Assembly (NCBI GenBank): GCA_963989245.1 | Contig: OZ022339.1 | Location: 18,404,662-18,468,661, forward strand | Direction of reading: 5' to 3' | Source: Nansenia antarctica | Taxonomy: Eukaryota; Chordata; Actinopteri; Argentiniformes; Microstomatidae | Length of the DNA stretch: 64,000 nucleotides | Part shown: piece by piece, positions 1 to 44,891 of the stretch | Numbering within the stretch: the stretch's first letter is position 1 | How the letters are laid out: every line of letters starts with the position of its first letter | Notes under the pieces: model-generated | Seen by the model: only the letters and a program-made list of their open reading frames with translations | Told to the model about the DNA's origin: nothing | Database searches by the model: none | Position numbers and translations under genes: made by a program

Positions 1-2715
1 AGGACTGCCGGAGAGCTGACACCACACCACCTCAGAGCTGGTAAAAAAGGCAACATGCTGACTATGACAGAAATCGAAAACGCAGACTTTTGCCTCAGAA
101 AAAAGCATGATCCTTATTATGAAGTAACCTACAGCACATAGCAAACGACCGACACTCAAGACAGAATGGGACAAAAGTGAGATGGATTACACATAATAAT
201 AAAATAAATGTTGGTGAGTACAGACTGCTAGGTGAATCGAATATACTGGACCACATAACATTCCAAAGGAACACACAATCAAATAATTAATCCATAAAAT
301 CACAAAAATAATCTCTCGATGATTATTATTCCCTATCCATACAAAAGCATGTGGATGAGAAAAGACCAAAAGTTGAAAATAAATGCGGCATAAATTATGA
401 ATACAATCTCGATGAAGGTACTTAGAAAGGGCTATAGTTTGAAACATTTTTGTCAACAGATCTGGGACGGGTTTCCCTAAAGCTTCATAGTGTGAAGTAC
501 TTTGTGAAGTCGTTCATAGTACTTTGTGATGTCGTTCATAGTACTTTGTGATGTCGCTCATACAGCGTAGAGCCTTCTGCAATTCAAACGGATTTCGGTG
601 AATATCTTGATTTATCGTGGTCGTGTTATTCGGTTGTAAGTCTGACGTTTATCAATTTCCGGGTCCAAATAAAAACTTCCCTCCACCAGAGTACCAGTGT
701 ACAAAAGCGGTAGAATGACAGTTCAATCGTTTTTTAGACTCGGATCTATTCATACAACAAGGGACGCAGCACTTTCCAGTTTTTCCCATATTGTCAGTGT
801 CTTTGAGCCTCGGAAAAGCGCTATACAAATATGATGAATTATTATTATTACTGCGGCATTTCGAAGAGAGCGCCTCAGCCAACGTTGGACCCGGAAAACA
901 CGTCACGACTTAACAACCGAATTGAGAAAAAAACGGATGCCCCTTCTTTTTACAGCTCAGCATAAAGTCTACATTTCGGATAAAGCGTTTTGTGTAGGCC
1001 GACATGATGAATGGTGAACTGGAACAAAGGCAGACAGATACATTGATAGGTACATATTCATCTACACAAACAGTTAAGTTACAAGATGGTTTGGGAAACA
1101 CCCGCCAAACTACAGAACACATTAGCTAAGCCCTTCGTTAAGCCCAAGCGCTTGGTGAAGACCCATCATATTGGGGGAAACTCACCCTCGTTGCAAGCAT
1201 GGGGAGTGGGAACAGCTGACAATCAAATGATTGCAATTCATGAATACAAAAACGTGTCAGATCCTTCTCGTCACAGAGTTTGCGGGTTACAACAGTGGTT
1301 CTTTGTGAAACACCAATACGATAATGAAAATACCTTTCCTGTTCAGAGACTTCAATTGTCAAGACATACCAACAGTGCCATTATTCACCAGCGTGCTCAG
1401 ACCTTGACACTTGCTTTTCCATCAGATGTTGTGAACAACACAGTGGTAGAACTCACCACTCACCACAAACACAATGCTTTGACCTGTACACTGAGGTGAT
1501 GTTACTCTAAGCCAGAGCCCAGTGAATACTTTCAAAACATGCTTTAAGCCTTTGGATCCTCGGTGCTTGATCCTTCCATTGTTGCACCTCATGTGCAGTA
1601 GTAGTGTTTATTTGTTTCTTCAAATGGAAATACATAAATGACGAATTAGTGACAAAGTAATAAATGAACAGTGAAATGATCTTGAATTATACTGTAGGGT
1701 CAAGTTACTTATTTTTTTTGTCCCATATCTATTTCCAAAAGATAGTTTCAGAACAATGACGATTATCGGAAATACAGAGCTTTTATCATACATTGTATGA
1801 TGGAAATACTTGAACAATTCTCCACCATCATCATCTCCAGAGTTGTTTGCATTGAAACATCTGCCTTAAAAATAGTCACTGAAATGAGATTAAATGTCGA
1901 AATCAAAAAATTATTTGAATGAACAAATAGTAGAATAATAAATGTGAAAATCATGTAACGACAAAACACCCTCAGACAGAGAGGGATAGGCACTGAGAGT
2001 CACTGTGTGTGGAGTCCACCAACACGCAACAATAGAATTCTCTTTTCGAGTGCTTGCCCTCTCCTCCATTCAATTTGTGATGTTATCAGACGCCTGCATG
2101 CCAGATCATTTCTCTATGGGGTGGAGAGGGTTGGGAGATCCTTAGAAAAGGAAAAACAAAAGAAAGAGAAGGCAACGACCACAACCATACACTGTTCTAC
2201 CCAGTTCTGCAAATTGTCAATCATCTCTGGAGATGAGCTGAAAAATGCTGCTTCGTCTGGCTGTCGAACACACACCGGCTGAAATGTTTGAACGCACAGG
2301 AAACAACAAGGTATGGCTATATCCTGGAGTTGCCCTCTCTCCTCTCTCAAACGGTTCATTTACTTTAGATTAACTCCTGTAGGACCTTCGAACCGTTCTT
2401 TTCTTACTGGAGGAGATTTCAGCTCTAAGTTCACAGTGGCAAGATAGAACGCTGTCGAACCCCCCCCCCCCCCCCCGGATGGACAGCCAAGGTTACACTC
2501 AGCTCTTGAACAAGAGTGAATCTCTTCAACACTGTTAGTAGAGAGACAAGAGAAGGGAGTGCGTGTTCCCTAGCCCCCAACCAAACGGGAGTCAGCGTCA
2601 CGACACAGGGAAGGACCGGTGTGTTTGGTTAAGACAAAAGTCCACAGAGCAGAGAAGTCAAGATGGAGTCGTCGTGTACTGGAGCTGGAGGACAGAGAGA
2701 GCTTTCTTCTGAGCC
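1..2715. other. tjap1 3' UTR and 3' flank
   Basis: About 1.1 kb next to the stop is likely 3' UTR. It includes a C-run at 2461-2476. Short tandem copies of a 24-bp unit (CATAGTACTTTGTGATGTCG plus four bases) lie at about 487-561. No exon, RNA gene or recognisable transposon was found in the rest. Confidence 0.5.
1607..1612 (-). terminator. possible tjap1 polyadenylation signal
   Basis: AATAAA on the minus strand about 1.1 kb after the stop codon, in a plausible place for a 3' UTR end. Nothing else marks it, so this is a position-based guess. Confidence 0.3.
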
Positions 2716-36946
<34,231 letters not shown>

Positions 36947-37003
36947 TGTCGGCGAGCCTCAGAGTCCCTCCGTCGGTGCGGTGCGGAACGTTCCAGGTTA
37001 TTC
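36947..37003 (-). other. tjap1 5' UTR part of the first coding exon, with upstream acceptor
   Basis: Immediately upstream of the start codon lie 57 nt, bounded by a pyrimidine-rich acceptor (CTTGTCTCCTGACAG, just above 37003). An in-frame TGA 15 nt before the ATG closes the frame. The acceptor implies at least one further non-coding 5' exon at higher coordinates. Confidence 0.7.
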
Positions 37004-37116
37004 CTGTCAGGAGACAAGCAGTTAGACACCAGCACCGACACTGAGCCCTACCCTGAGCCCTGCCCTGTGCAAAAAGCCAGCTGTGACGGTCTGTGTCCAG
37101 TACGTTTGTATGTACG

Positions 37117-37232
37117 TCTCTCTCTCTCGCTCGCTCTCTCTCTCTCGCTCTCTCTCTCGCTCTCTCTCTCGCTCTCTCTCTCGCTCTCTCTCTCGCTCTC
37201 ACTCACTCACTCACTCACTCTCTCTCTCTCAA
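37117..37232. repeat. (CTCTCTCTCG)n-type microsatellite near the tjap1 start exon
   Basis: CT run with a regular G every ten bases (CTCTCTCTCG), ending in (ACTC)n, 115 bp upstream of the exon 1 acceptor. Confidence 0.9.
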
Positions 37233-38579
37233 AGTGACCGCAACAAATAAAAGTGGTTACAATCGATACGCTTTGATGAGAGCAGGGGCGGCCTGCTGCA
37301 GACTGCCAGAGCGCCAAAAAAAAAAAAAAAAAAAAAACGAATAGAAAAACAATTTGTGATGCCGCTTCAAATAAACATCAAGCGTGTCAATTTCTGTGTA
37401 GTGATGTGGAGGGCCTCTCAGAGAATACACCTCCTCATGCGTGCCAGGAGAGGCATGTACAGAGAGAGGCGCACGAGAGAGGGAGGCGCATGCGTGCGTG
37501 GGGTCAGGTTGAGCAAACGAGTGAGAGAGGAAAATCTAAGCATGCCCTGAAGCTAGTGATTGATTACTAAGCAGAAGTATGTTTCCAATAGTGGCTAGAG
37601 GTTTCGAATGTGAAATATGGCCAATTATTTGGTTCGCTCCCAAAATCTCAAGCTAAACAATAAGAACGAATCTTATTTATCAACACACAAGTATGAGGTT
37701 GAAAAAAGGTTACCCGCTACACAGGGCCTATCGTCATAGCGACATCAGTCTACTGTATGTAAATGACTGGAAAGCTTCAAGCTGAAGCAGAGGAGGGCGG
37801 GTCAGTCACGTGCACTCTGATTGATGACTCCGCTTATGCTGAGTCATTCCCTCGGCCGTGTGGATCCAACGAGTGGAGAAACTTCAGACAGGCTGTCCCG
37901 CTCGCCAGCACAGATAAGGAAACTGGACTCTTATGATCCTCAGGCCAAGCGAGCCACAGAGATCTGTTCTTGTCTATCTTCTACATGATTGAATAGATTA
38001 GATACAACAAGGTTTGGTTGAAGCTTTTGCCCTTTTCTTTTTAATCCCTAAAGGAAAAACATTCGGAGATAAACGGGGAGGATAAGGGAGAGTTATAGTG
38101 GGAATTACAGACCCTGGCCAAGGCCTCACCAGAGGTCTGCCTCTCATGGACTCCCTCCGTTCGGAAGAGTGCACATGACTGGATCGAGGCCTGAGGGGGC
38201 CAGTGGCTGACAGTCATTGATCGCTCCATCTCTTTCCCGGGTCACACATGCCCCCCGTCCCCTGTCCCATGTGCTCTCTGGTGTCCCATTCACAGAGAGC
38301 GGTGGTGTTCATCATGTTGCTATTTTTACAGCTTGTGTGATCCCCCCTCTGACTGGTGGAATGGGAAAATAAAAGGTGGGGGGGGGGGGGACTGGTGTGT
38401 CACAGCGGAATTGCCAAGAAAGATCAATGATATCAGCGGGGGAGGGGGGGGGGGGGATATGGTCCAAACTAGTGTGTGATGTGAAAGGGCCCGATTATCT
38501 CTTTTAGGTACATTTTAGCTAACTGTCATCTGGCCATCCAGGTTCTCTTGCTAACTAGTGGTTTACTCTGCCTCTATTT

Positions 38580-38760
38580 CTGTGGATGGTAGTCTCTGAC
38601 ACATTCACGCCTACCTCCTGGAGAGAGTTCCTGATCTGTGGGACCGGCGTTCTTTCCAATAATGGCTTCCTTGACAACTTTTTGGTCTTCATGTTGACAA
38701 ACACCAATAACAGACGCCAAAGAAAAACGCAAAGCCTAGAATCAATACTAGGTATTGACA
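38580..38760 (-). mobile_element. Tc1-like transposase N-terminal fragment
   Basis: Minus-strand reading gives ERTPVPQIRNSLQEVGVNVS then ETTIHR, the helix-turn-helix pattern of Tc1-like transposases. No terminal repeats found. A LINE-like tail with (CTGAAT)n follows at 38820-38876. Confidence 0.4.
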
Positions 38761-39004
38761 GCTCTCTTATACGTGAAAGTATAAACGCACTTACTGTAAT
38801 GCCAAAGCAAATTCCTATATGTGTATGCATAATGGCAATAAACGTTATCTGAATCTGAATCTGAATCTGAATTCTTGTGTCTCCATGTTCCATTTGAGTT
38901 TCAGAGTTCCTAGAGCAGTCGCCTCCAGTACCCCCCAAAGTCCTGCAGACCAGAGCTTTGAGGAGGAGGTGCACAGTATGAAGTTTGCTATGTACGCTTT
39001 TACT

Positions 39005-39165
39005 GTGTGATGTTATTTTATCTTTTTTAGGAAGCCTTTTTATAACTGGCGAGGGACTATGGATGAAAATTTGCCTTCCGGCTAAATCTGCCGTATTTAT
39101 ATTTTTATGTTAATTAATATGCATTGTCCCTTTAGAAATAAAATAAACATAAACATAAACAGTTC
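39005..39165 (+). mobile_element. LINE 3' end
   Basis: GGGACTATGGATGAAAATTT, GCCTTCCGGCTAAATCTG and ATTAATATGCATTGTCCCTT, then an A-rich tail with (ATAAAC)n. Same family as the copy inside the Tc1 element at 16.0-16.5 kb. Confidence 0.6.
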
Positions 39166-40070
39166 TCATCTGCATAGGAATGCCTGGTGACCCAATAAAT
39201 ATAGAGATATATTTTTTTGCTACAAATATTTTTCTAGATGTTTCTAAGAAGGAAGATCTTAATCCAGATTGGCATACATCAAATGAAACCCTATTGGCAC
39301 ACAGGGTCACTGAAACAATCTGATCAATGAAACATGTGGATACTCAAAGCCATGCTCTACCTCTGCATTACCAATAGGAGACCGTCTCTTCAGCTTAGCT
39401 TATGTTCACCCAGTGCCTCCTAAGTGTTTGTGAGGGTCTGTGGAATCGACGACCATTAAGAAAGCCAATTAAGGCAGGATTCCTGTCACTTTAAAGCACT
39501 GCAGGTCTTTACAGAAACGCCATTACCAGCTGTGCCACCGCTTATCCCAAATGACAGCACACAGCGGAAAATGGCATTATGATTGTGCAGAGTTTGCCGC
39601 ACTTGGAGATGGCGGTATGTGTGTGTGACAGGGTGTCAGGCTGTGTTCCATCAGTCGTGTAAGGATCTCTCTCTGCCAGCTCTCTCTCTCTCTCTCTCTC
39701 TGCTCTCAGAGTCACTCACACAGAGGGGGGTCTCTGTAAACATGGCAGCATTTTTGCTGCAATCTTTTGTGGTGCACAGGAAACTAGCGTGTTAATTAAA
39801 TTCTCTTGTGGATTATCCCTGCAGAGCACTTTACTTCAAAGCCTTGTTATAGAAGCACCTTTCCATTATGACAAATATACAATATAAATTCAAGTGTTGT
39901 ACATAATGGTGGACTACCAGTTATTGCAAGGGTTGTTGATGATAGCCATTGTCTAAAACACGTGTCAAACTCTAGGCCGAATGCCCGGCAGCTAATTTCA
40001 TGTGGCCCTCGAGAGCTGGCAAAGGATATCATTTGCTTATAATACAATTCTATGCCGCTTTACAAAAGGC

Positions 40071-40128
40071 AAGGCAAGGCAGTCTATGCAAGGCAAGGCA
40101 GTCTATGCAAGGCAAGGCAGTCTATGCA
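40071..40128. repeat. 19-bp tandem repeat, 3 copies
   Basis: AAGGCAAGGCAGTCTATGC three times in a row. Confidence 0.9.
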
Positions 40129-40421
40129 GTTGCTTATGGCCTCAACCACTAGAGGGCGCTACACTTTTGTGACGTAGCTCAAGCTACCATCCATCAATCA
40201 AAAACCGCCCAGAAGGTTAAACAAAGTTCATGTTTGTGTGATGGTAAAAAAATAAATAAAAAGAACTTAATTATTCACTTGAAAATGTTGATCTTTGATG
40301 GATGAGTAATAATGAGGGTCTCGTAATCTCTTAAATTCTAACATTATATATAGATATAATAACACAGAGAAATGTGAGTGTGTGCCCACATACAGTATTT
40401 CTGTGTCTACGTATATGCATA

Positions 40422-41433
40422 TAAACCCCTCAAAAAAAGTTCGGAAACGCTTTTTTGGTTGATTATTCCTCCCCTTTAATACTACCAATTGGTATTGTAT
40501 TTTATATTGTTGGAAAGCCTGATTAGTCAACTTTACCACGAGGTACAACTTGTAAGGATCATGCATTCGTGGAATGAGCAACACAGCTAAACGTGTGGGT
40601 AGCGGCCCAAAAATATTTGCCAAAATCCCCTATATTCTTCTGTTGGTATTCACTCTCGTTTTGAGTTGCTTGGTGGATTGGATGATTGCACTCTCCCACA
40701 GTAATAAGGAAAAAACAACACATATTGGCCATTTTTACACTTTATTAATTTTACATTGTCAGGGACCTCAGTAGTGTGTGGAAGATCCATACGCAGTCAC
40801 AACAGCTTGGCACCTCCTCCTCATGCTGGTCACCAGCCTGGTCACACACTGCTGTGGGACAGCATCCATTCCTCAACTAGGATTTGCCGCAAGTCAGCCA
40901 ACATGGTTGCGTTGGTCACTCTGGCACGTCCCAAGCTGATCCCACAAGTGTTCAATTGGGTTGAGGTCTGGACTCACGGCAGGCCATTCCACCCTCTCCA
41001 CTCCCAAATGGACTGGAGGTGCTCTGTGATGATCCTGGCTCTGTGGGGGCGAGCGTTGTCATCATGGAGGATGGAGTTAGGTCCCAGATTCTGGAGATAA
41101 TGGGATCGCCACTGGCCCCAGAATATCATTCCTGTCAATTAGGTGCCATTCCGGTGCCAGTCACACACCTGTGACTGACATACACCTGCCAGCACTTGAA
41201 GCTCAAAACGAGAGTGAATACCAACAGAAGAATATTGCAGGGGATTTTGGTAAAATTCTTTGGGCCACTACCCACACGTTTAGCTGTGTTACTCATTCCA
41301 TGAATGTATGATCCTTACAAGTTGTACCTCATTGTAAAGGTGACCAATCAGGCTTTCCAACGATATAAAATACAATTAAAGGGGAGGAATAATCAACCAA
41401 AAAAGCGTTTCCAAACTTTTTTTTAGGGGTTTA
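40422..41433 (-). mobile_element. Tc1-like transposon with about 215-bp terminal inverted repeats, internally deleted
   Basis: Ends TAAACCCCTCAAAAAAAGTT and its complement, flanked by TA on both sides (40420-40421 and 41434-41435). The inverted repeats extend about 215 bp. Between them, minus-strand translation gives DNA-PHRARIITEHLQSIWEW and RARVTNATMLADLRQILVEEW, the C-terminal third of a Tc1 transposase. The N-terminal part, with the DNA-binding domain and first catalytic Asp, is gone, so it is non-autonomous. Confidence 0.85.
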
Positions 41434-41494
41434 TATCGACGCACAAGCATGTGTTTTTGTTACCGAATTTTTATAATAGTTGTACACTTAAATG

Positions 41495-41560
41495 CACACG
41501 TGCTTTGAGTTGCATCCATGTACGAAAGGCGCTATATAAATAAAGTTTCACTTCACTTAA
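41495..41560 (+). mobile_element. LINE 3' tail
   Basis: GTACGAAAGGCGCTATATAA followed by ATAAAGTTTCACTTCACTT, a very common non-LTR 3' end in teleosts. It abuts the next element, which starts at 41564. Confidence 0.6.
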
Positions 41561-41563
41561 ATG

Positions 41564-41795
41564 CAGTGGCGGACTCAGGCTGTTTGAAGGGCAAGAACGA
41601 AAAGAAAAAAAGCGCACCTACTGCACAACATGGGACCCCATCAGTGCACATGGTCAAGTTTAGACCATTGGAAGGACAGCCAATAGGGCACATCCTCTAA
41701 TTTTGCCACTCAAAAGAGCACTTTAGTGCGACGTTTTTCAACTGTGGGGGCACATGGTCAAGTTTAGACCATTGGAGGGACACCAATAGGGCACG
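41564..41795. mobile_element. truncated copy of the CAGTGGCGGACTC hAT MITE
   Basis: Starts CAGTGGCGGACTCAGGCTGT and follows the 31405 copy closely to about 41740, then repeats ACATGGTCAAGTTTAGACCA. It is cut by the next element at 41796 and no right end was found. Confidence 0.75.
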
Positions 41796-42653
41796 CAGTG
41801 TTTCCTCTATATGCATTTATTGGTGGCGGGCCGCCACGAAATAATTTCCTCCGCCACTAATTGATTCAGACAGTCCACTTTGATTCAGGCTGCGCAGAAA
41901 GGCAGCGAGTTATTATGACCGGAGAACAGAAAAAAAGCAGATTGAAGCTAGATTTAGGCCGCTTCCAGACCTACATTTCGTTACGATTTAGGGCGTAGTT
42001 ATTTACAATATGTTACAATGTTGCAATTAACCTCGTCGTTTGTGTTCGCACTGCAATCGAGACTGAATCAGATAGCGAGGCGACGCGCTTTCAAAACAGT
42101 TTTGTGATTGGTCCGAATGTCTGTGTGTGTGTGTAATGCGCGTTCCGCATGTTCCGCTGCAGCTGTAGGATATATTGGTATTTGATCACCTTGTAGGAGT
42201 GACGGCAATAACAGGACGATCTAGTCGTTTTGCCGGTAGAAAAACAATCATGTGCGCTTTATTCTCACTCTCTGCATGTGTACTGACAACAACAACATTC
42301 ATTCATCTCCATCCCACTTATATCACGTCATATCACCCGCTAAGCAGCATGGGTGATGTAGTAAACATAAACATATAACAATGCTTTATACAAGGCTGGA
42401 ACGCCGTGAATTATGAATACTTTGCTCGCTAACGAGCGGACACTACAACTTTCTATATAAAATCACCTGCTCGGCTTTAATGACTTAACCGCTATTTAAG
42501 AAATTATAATTGTTGCCACCCTGTAGTTTTTGGTGAAACTTCGTCTTTGTTTTGAGCGCCAGTGCGCGTTTTATGCGCGTGCACGCGGAAAAAAAAATCG
42601 CACGACAGATAGCCGCTCCGCCACTAATGTGAAAACTCCTAGAGGAAACACTG
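41796..42653. mobile_element. non-autonomous DNA transposon, 858 bp, CAGTGTTTCC family
   Basis: Ends CAGTGTTTCCTCTA and TAGAGGAAACACTG. The interior has CGCCACTAAT near both ends and CpG-rich words. The first 330 bp match 59937-60263 in inverse orientation. No clear target duplication, perhaps because it landed in the MITE at 41564 and flanks were lost. Confidence 0.75.
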
Positions 42654-43126
42654 GATCAGGGCTGTTTGGTTCCTCCACTTGGAGCCATTTCTGTGGTAAA
42701 CTACTTTAACTGGACTGTAAAAAGCACCAAAGCACGACCATACCCAAAGTCTGAAGTATTCCAGCGTTGTCCTCATCCACAGGTTCTTAAGCCATAGGCA
42801 TTCTGAAACACACAAAGGATAGGACATAAAAGCACATTGTAAGTGTATTATTATTATTATTATGATTATTATTACGGTATTATTAAGGTTTTGTACATGT
42901 GCTGTGTGGTGGATGTGTGACCTGTCATTCCAGCCTGCAGCACCAGGGGACTCAGACACCTGAGACAATCCTACAAACCCTTTGTGTGCATCTGTCACTA
43001 ACTACAGTTGTTTGAAATGGTGCATGGCCCGATAAAAACTGTAAAATAGTTTTACATTTATTTTCCGATTCTGGAATTCAGTTTTATTGTTCCCAATTTC
43101 TGGGATGTTCAGTTTAACTCAAAGTT

Positions 43127-43506
43127 CAGGGGTGCAAACTGGTGATGGCCCAAAAAGGTGACACTTAGCGCTAGCACTAATGGTGTTAAATAGATATAGC
43201 TAGCACTAACGGTGGTCTAACAATGATGCATGTGTAAGTAGCGGCAGCCCTGACCTTAACACCTGCAGGATTACTTCGAAAACAGTTTACTGTGACTGTG
43301 TTCCCCACGCTGTCTGGAATTGTACCTAGCTCCCTGAAGCTAAAAGTTATTTAAACAGCAGCAGAGTTTAGCAGACAGGGAGATTAGTTCGCTTGCCCTT
43401 CCCCACCCAAAATATTTTTTGGGTAGATCTACACAATTCACATGGATGACATATTTTGAGATAAAAACGGCTAATTTAGCAGAAAGGTGACAAGTTTGCA
43501 CCCCTG
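43127..43506. mobile_element. MITE, 380 bp, CAGGGGTGCAAACTGGTGAT family, copy 1
   Basis: Left end CAGGGGTGCAAACTGGTGAT and right end GTGACAAGTTTGCACCCCTG are inverted. Flanks share AAAGTT immediately outside (43121-43126, 43507-43512), a 6-bp duplication. No ORF. Confidence 0.75.
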
Positions 43507-43872
43507 AAAGTTACACTTGGAATCATATAATGATGACAGACTAATTGCTAGCTAGCTAGCTAGATAACATGTAAACATTAGCTAGTTAACATGTACACAT
43601 TAGCTAGTTAACAGCAAAGAGAGAGGCCAGGGCAGGCTGAGATGTGACACCAACTTAATTAGTAATAACTTAATTAAAAGGTGAGTTTCTAATTCAGACT
43701 TCGATATTGAACTTGAAATGATCAGGTTCACCCATTTTGACTAGAAGATGTATTCTATAGTCTTCTGTTCTGCTAGGTTCATTCCATTGGCCTGCCCTCC
43801 AGCCCTGACTGTTGGTCTACAGAGAACCCTATACGTGCCCCAGCCTGACCTCGCTGTCTCTCATAGCACCCT

Positions 43873-43874
<2 letters not shown>

Positions 43875-43947
<73 letters not shown>
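43875..43947. repeat. (TG)n microsatellite
   Basis: Perfect TG run at the inner edge of the left arm of the 43.7/45.7-kb inverted duplication. Confidence 0.95.
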
Positions 43948-44640
43948 TGAAAAGGTTGCACAAATGACCAAAAAGCTTCTTTAAAAAAAAGAAAAAAGGT
44001 GTGTAGATGGAGGCTCACAGGACTGGCACTTAGGCATGTTCACTGTCAAGTGAAAGTTGACACAGAGAGAGAGTTCTCAGGTGGGTCGCCTCTGGCCACA
44101 GGAGGATCCAGCTAGCCTTCCAAAAGGTGCATGTTGTGAAGATTAGAATACCAATATTTCCCTGTCGCATTTGCACTAACTAATCATAACGTACGTGTGT
44201 CTGTATCTGTCTTTCTTAGTTTGTGTCATTTTAGTGAGCCAAGAAGTGAAGAAGAGAAGAACCCAGAGAAGAAGTCAATTGTGACAAATTGTGCAGCTTT
44301 AATAAAAGTATTTTCCCCCTCAGTATGTAGGTAATTATAGATAATGAGTTTGTGTGTAGTGTCTAGCTTGGGTTATGTGTGTAGGTGTCATTTTGGTATG
44401 AATTTCTCTCATCCATAAATGCAGGCTAGCTAGGGTTGGGGTTAATAAATAGGTTAGCCACCATAGACGAAGTTCACCGTGTGTGAGCTAGACAGACATT
44501 TCCCCTGCTCATTACTGTGCACAATGTACTGTATGTACTTAGGCCTCCAGAGCCCTTCGGCAGACACCAAGGCCGCAATTACACTGCCAGGTAGAAGTGA
44601 CACAATTCAGATTGTTTGGCTCATAAGTGGCACAGATCAG

Positions 44641-44891
44641 ATATCGTTAGCCTCATAGCATAATTGCGTAAGTCATATTTTGGCATCTGCCTAACTCCAT
44701 TCTCCTAACACTGCTGATTCACTGTACATTATTGCCTATGCCATCAGCCTATCAGAATGCTTGTTACATTCCAAAATCACCATCTGCCCAAGTCGTCTCT
44801 TTGACATAGGCATTTTTGACACTACAAAGATGGCTCGGCTGACCACAAGTGAAGCATGACTTAGGTAATTATGCTACGAGGCTAACGATAT
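44641..44891. mobile_element. MITE, 251 bp, ATATCGTTAGCCTCATAGCA family, copy 2
   Basis: Same ends and interior as the 32225 copy, inverted relative to it (for example CAAAGATGGCTCGGCTGACC against GGTCAGCCGAGCCATCTTTG). It lies in the loop of the 43677/45749 inverted duplication. Confidence 0.8.

Larger units (their letters stand above)
37004..40421. other. 5' region of tjap1, no further gene seen
   Basis: Besides the microsatellite, the Tc1 fragment and the LINE tails listed separately, it holds an A-run (37317-37337) and G-runs (about 38382, 38445). No exon signals strong enough to report. Confidence 0.5.

Noticed and set aside
1086..1499. 137-codon plus-strand frame downstream of tjap1
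   Set aside because: No recognisable motif, ordinary base composition for non-coding DNA, and it overlaps the probable 3' UTR/flank; length is within chance for a 64-kb window.
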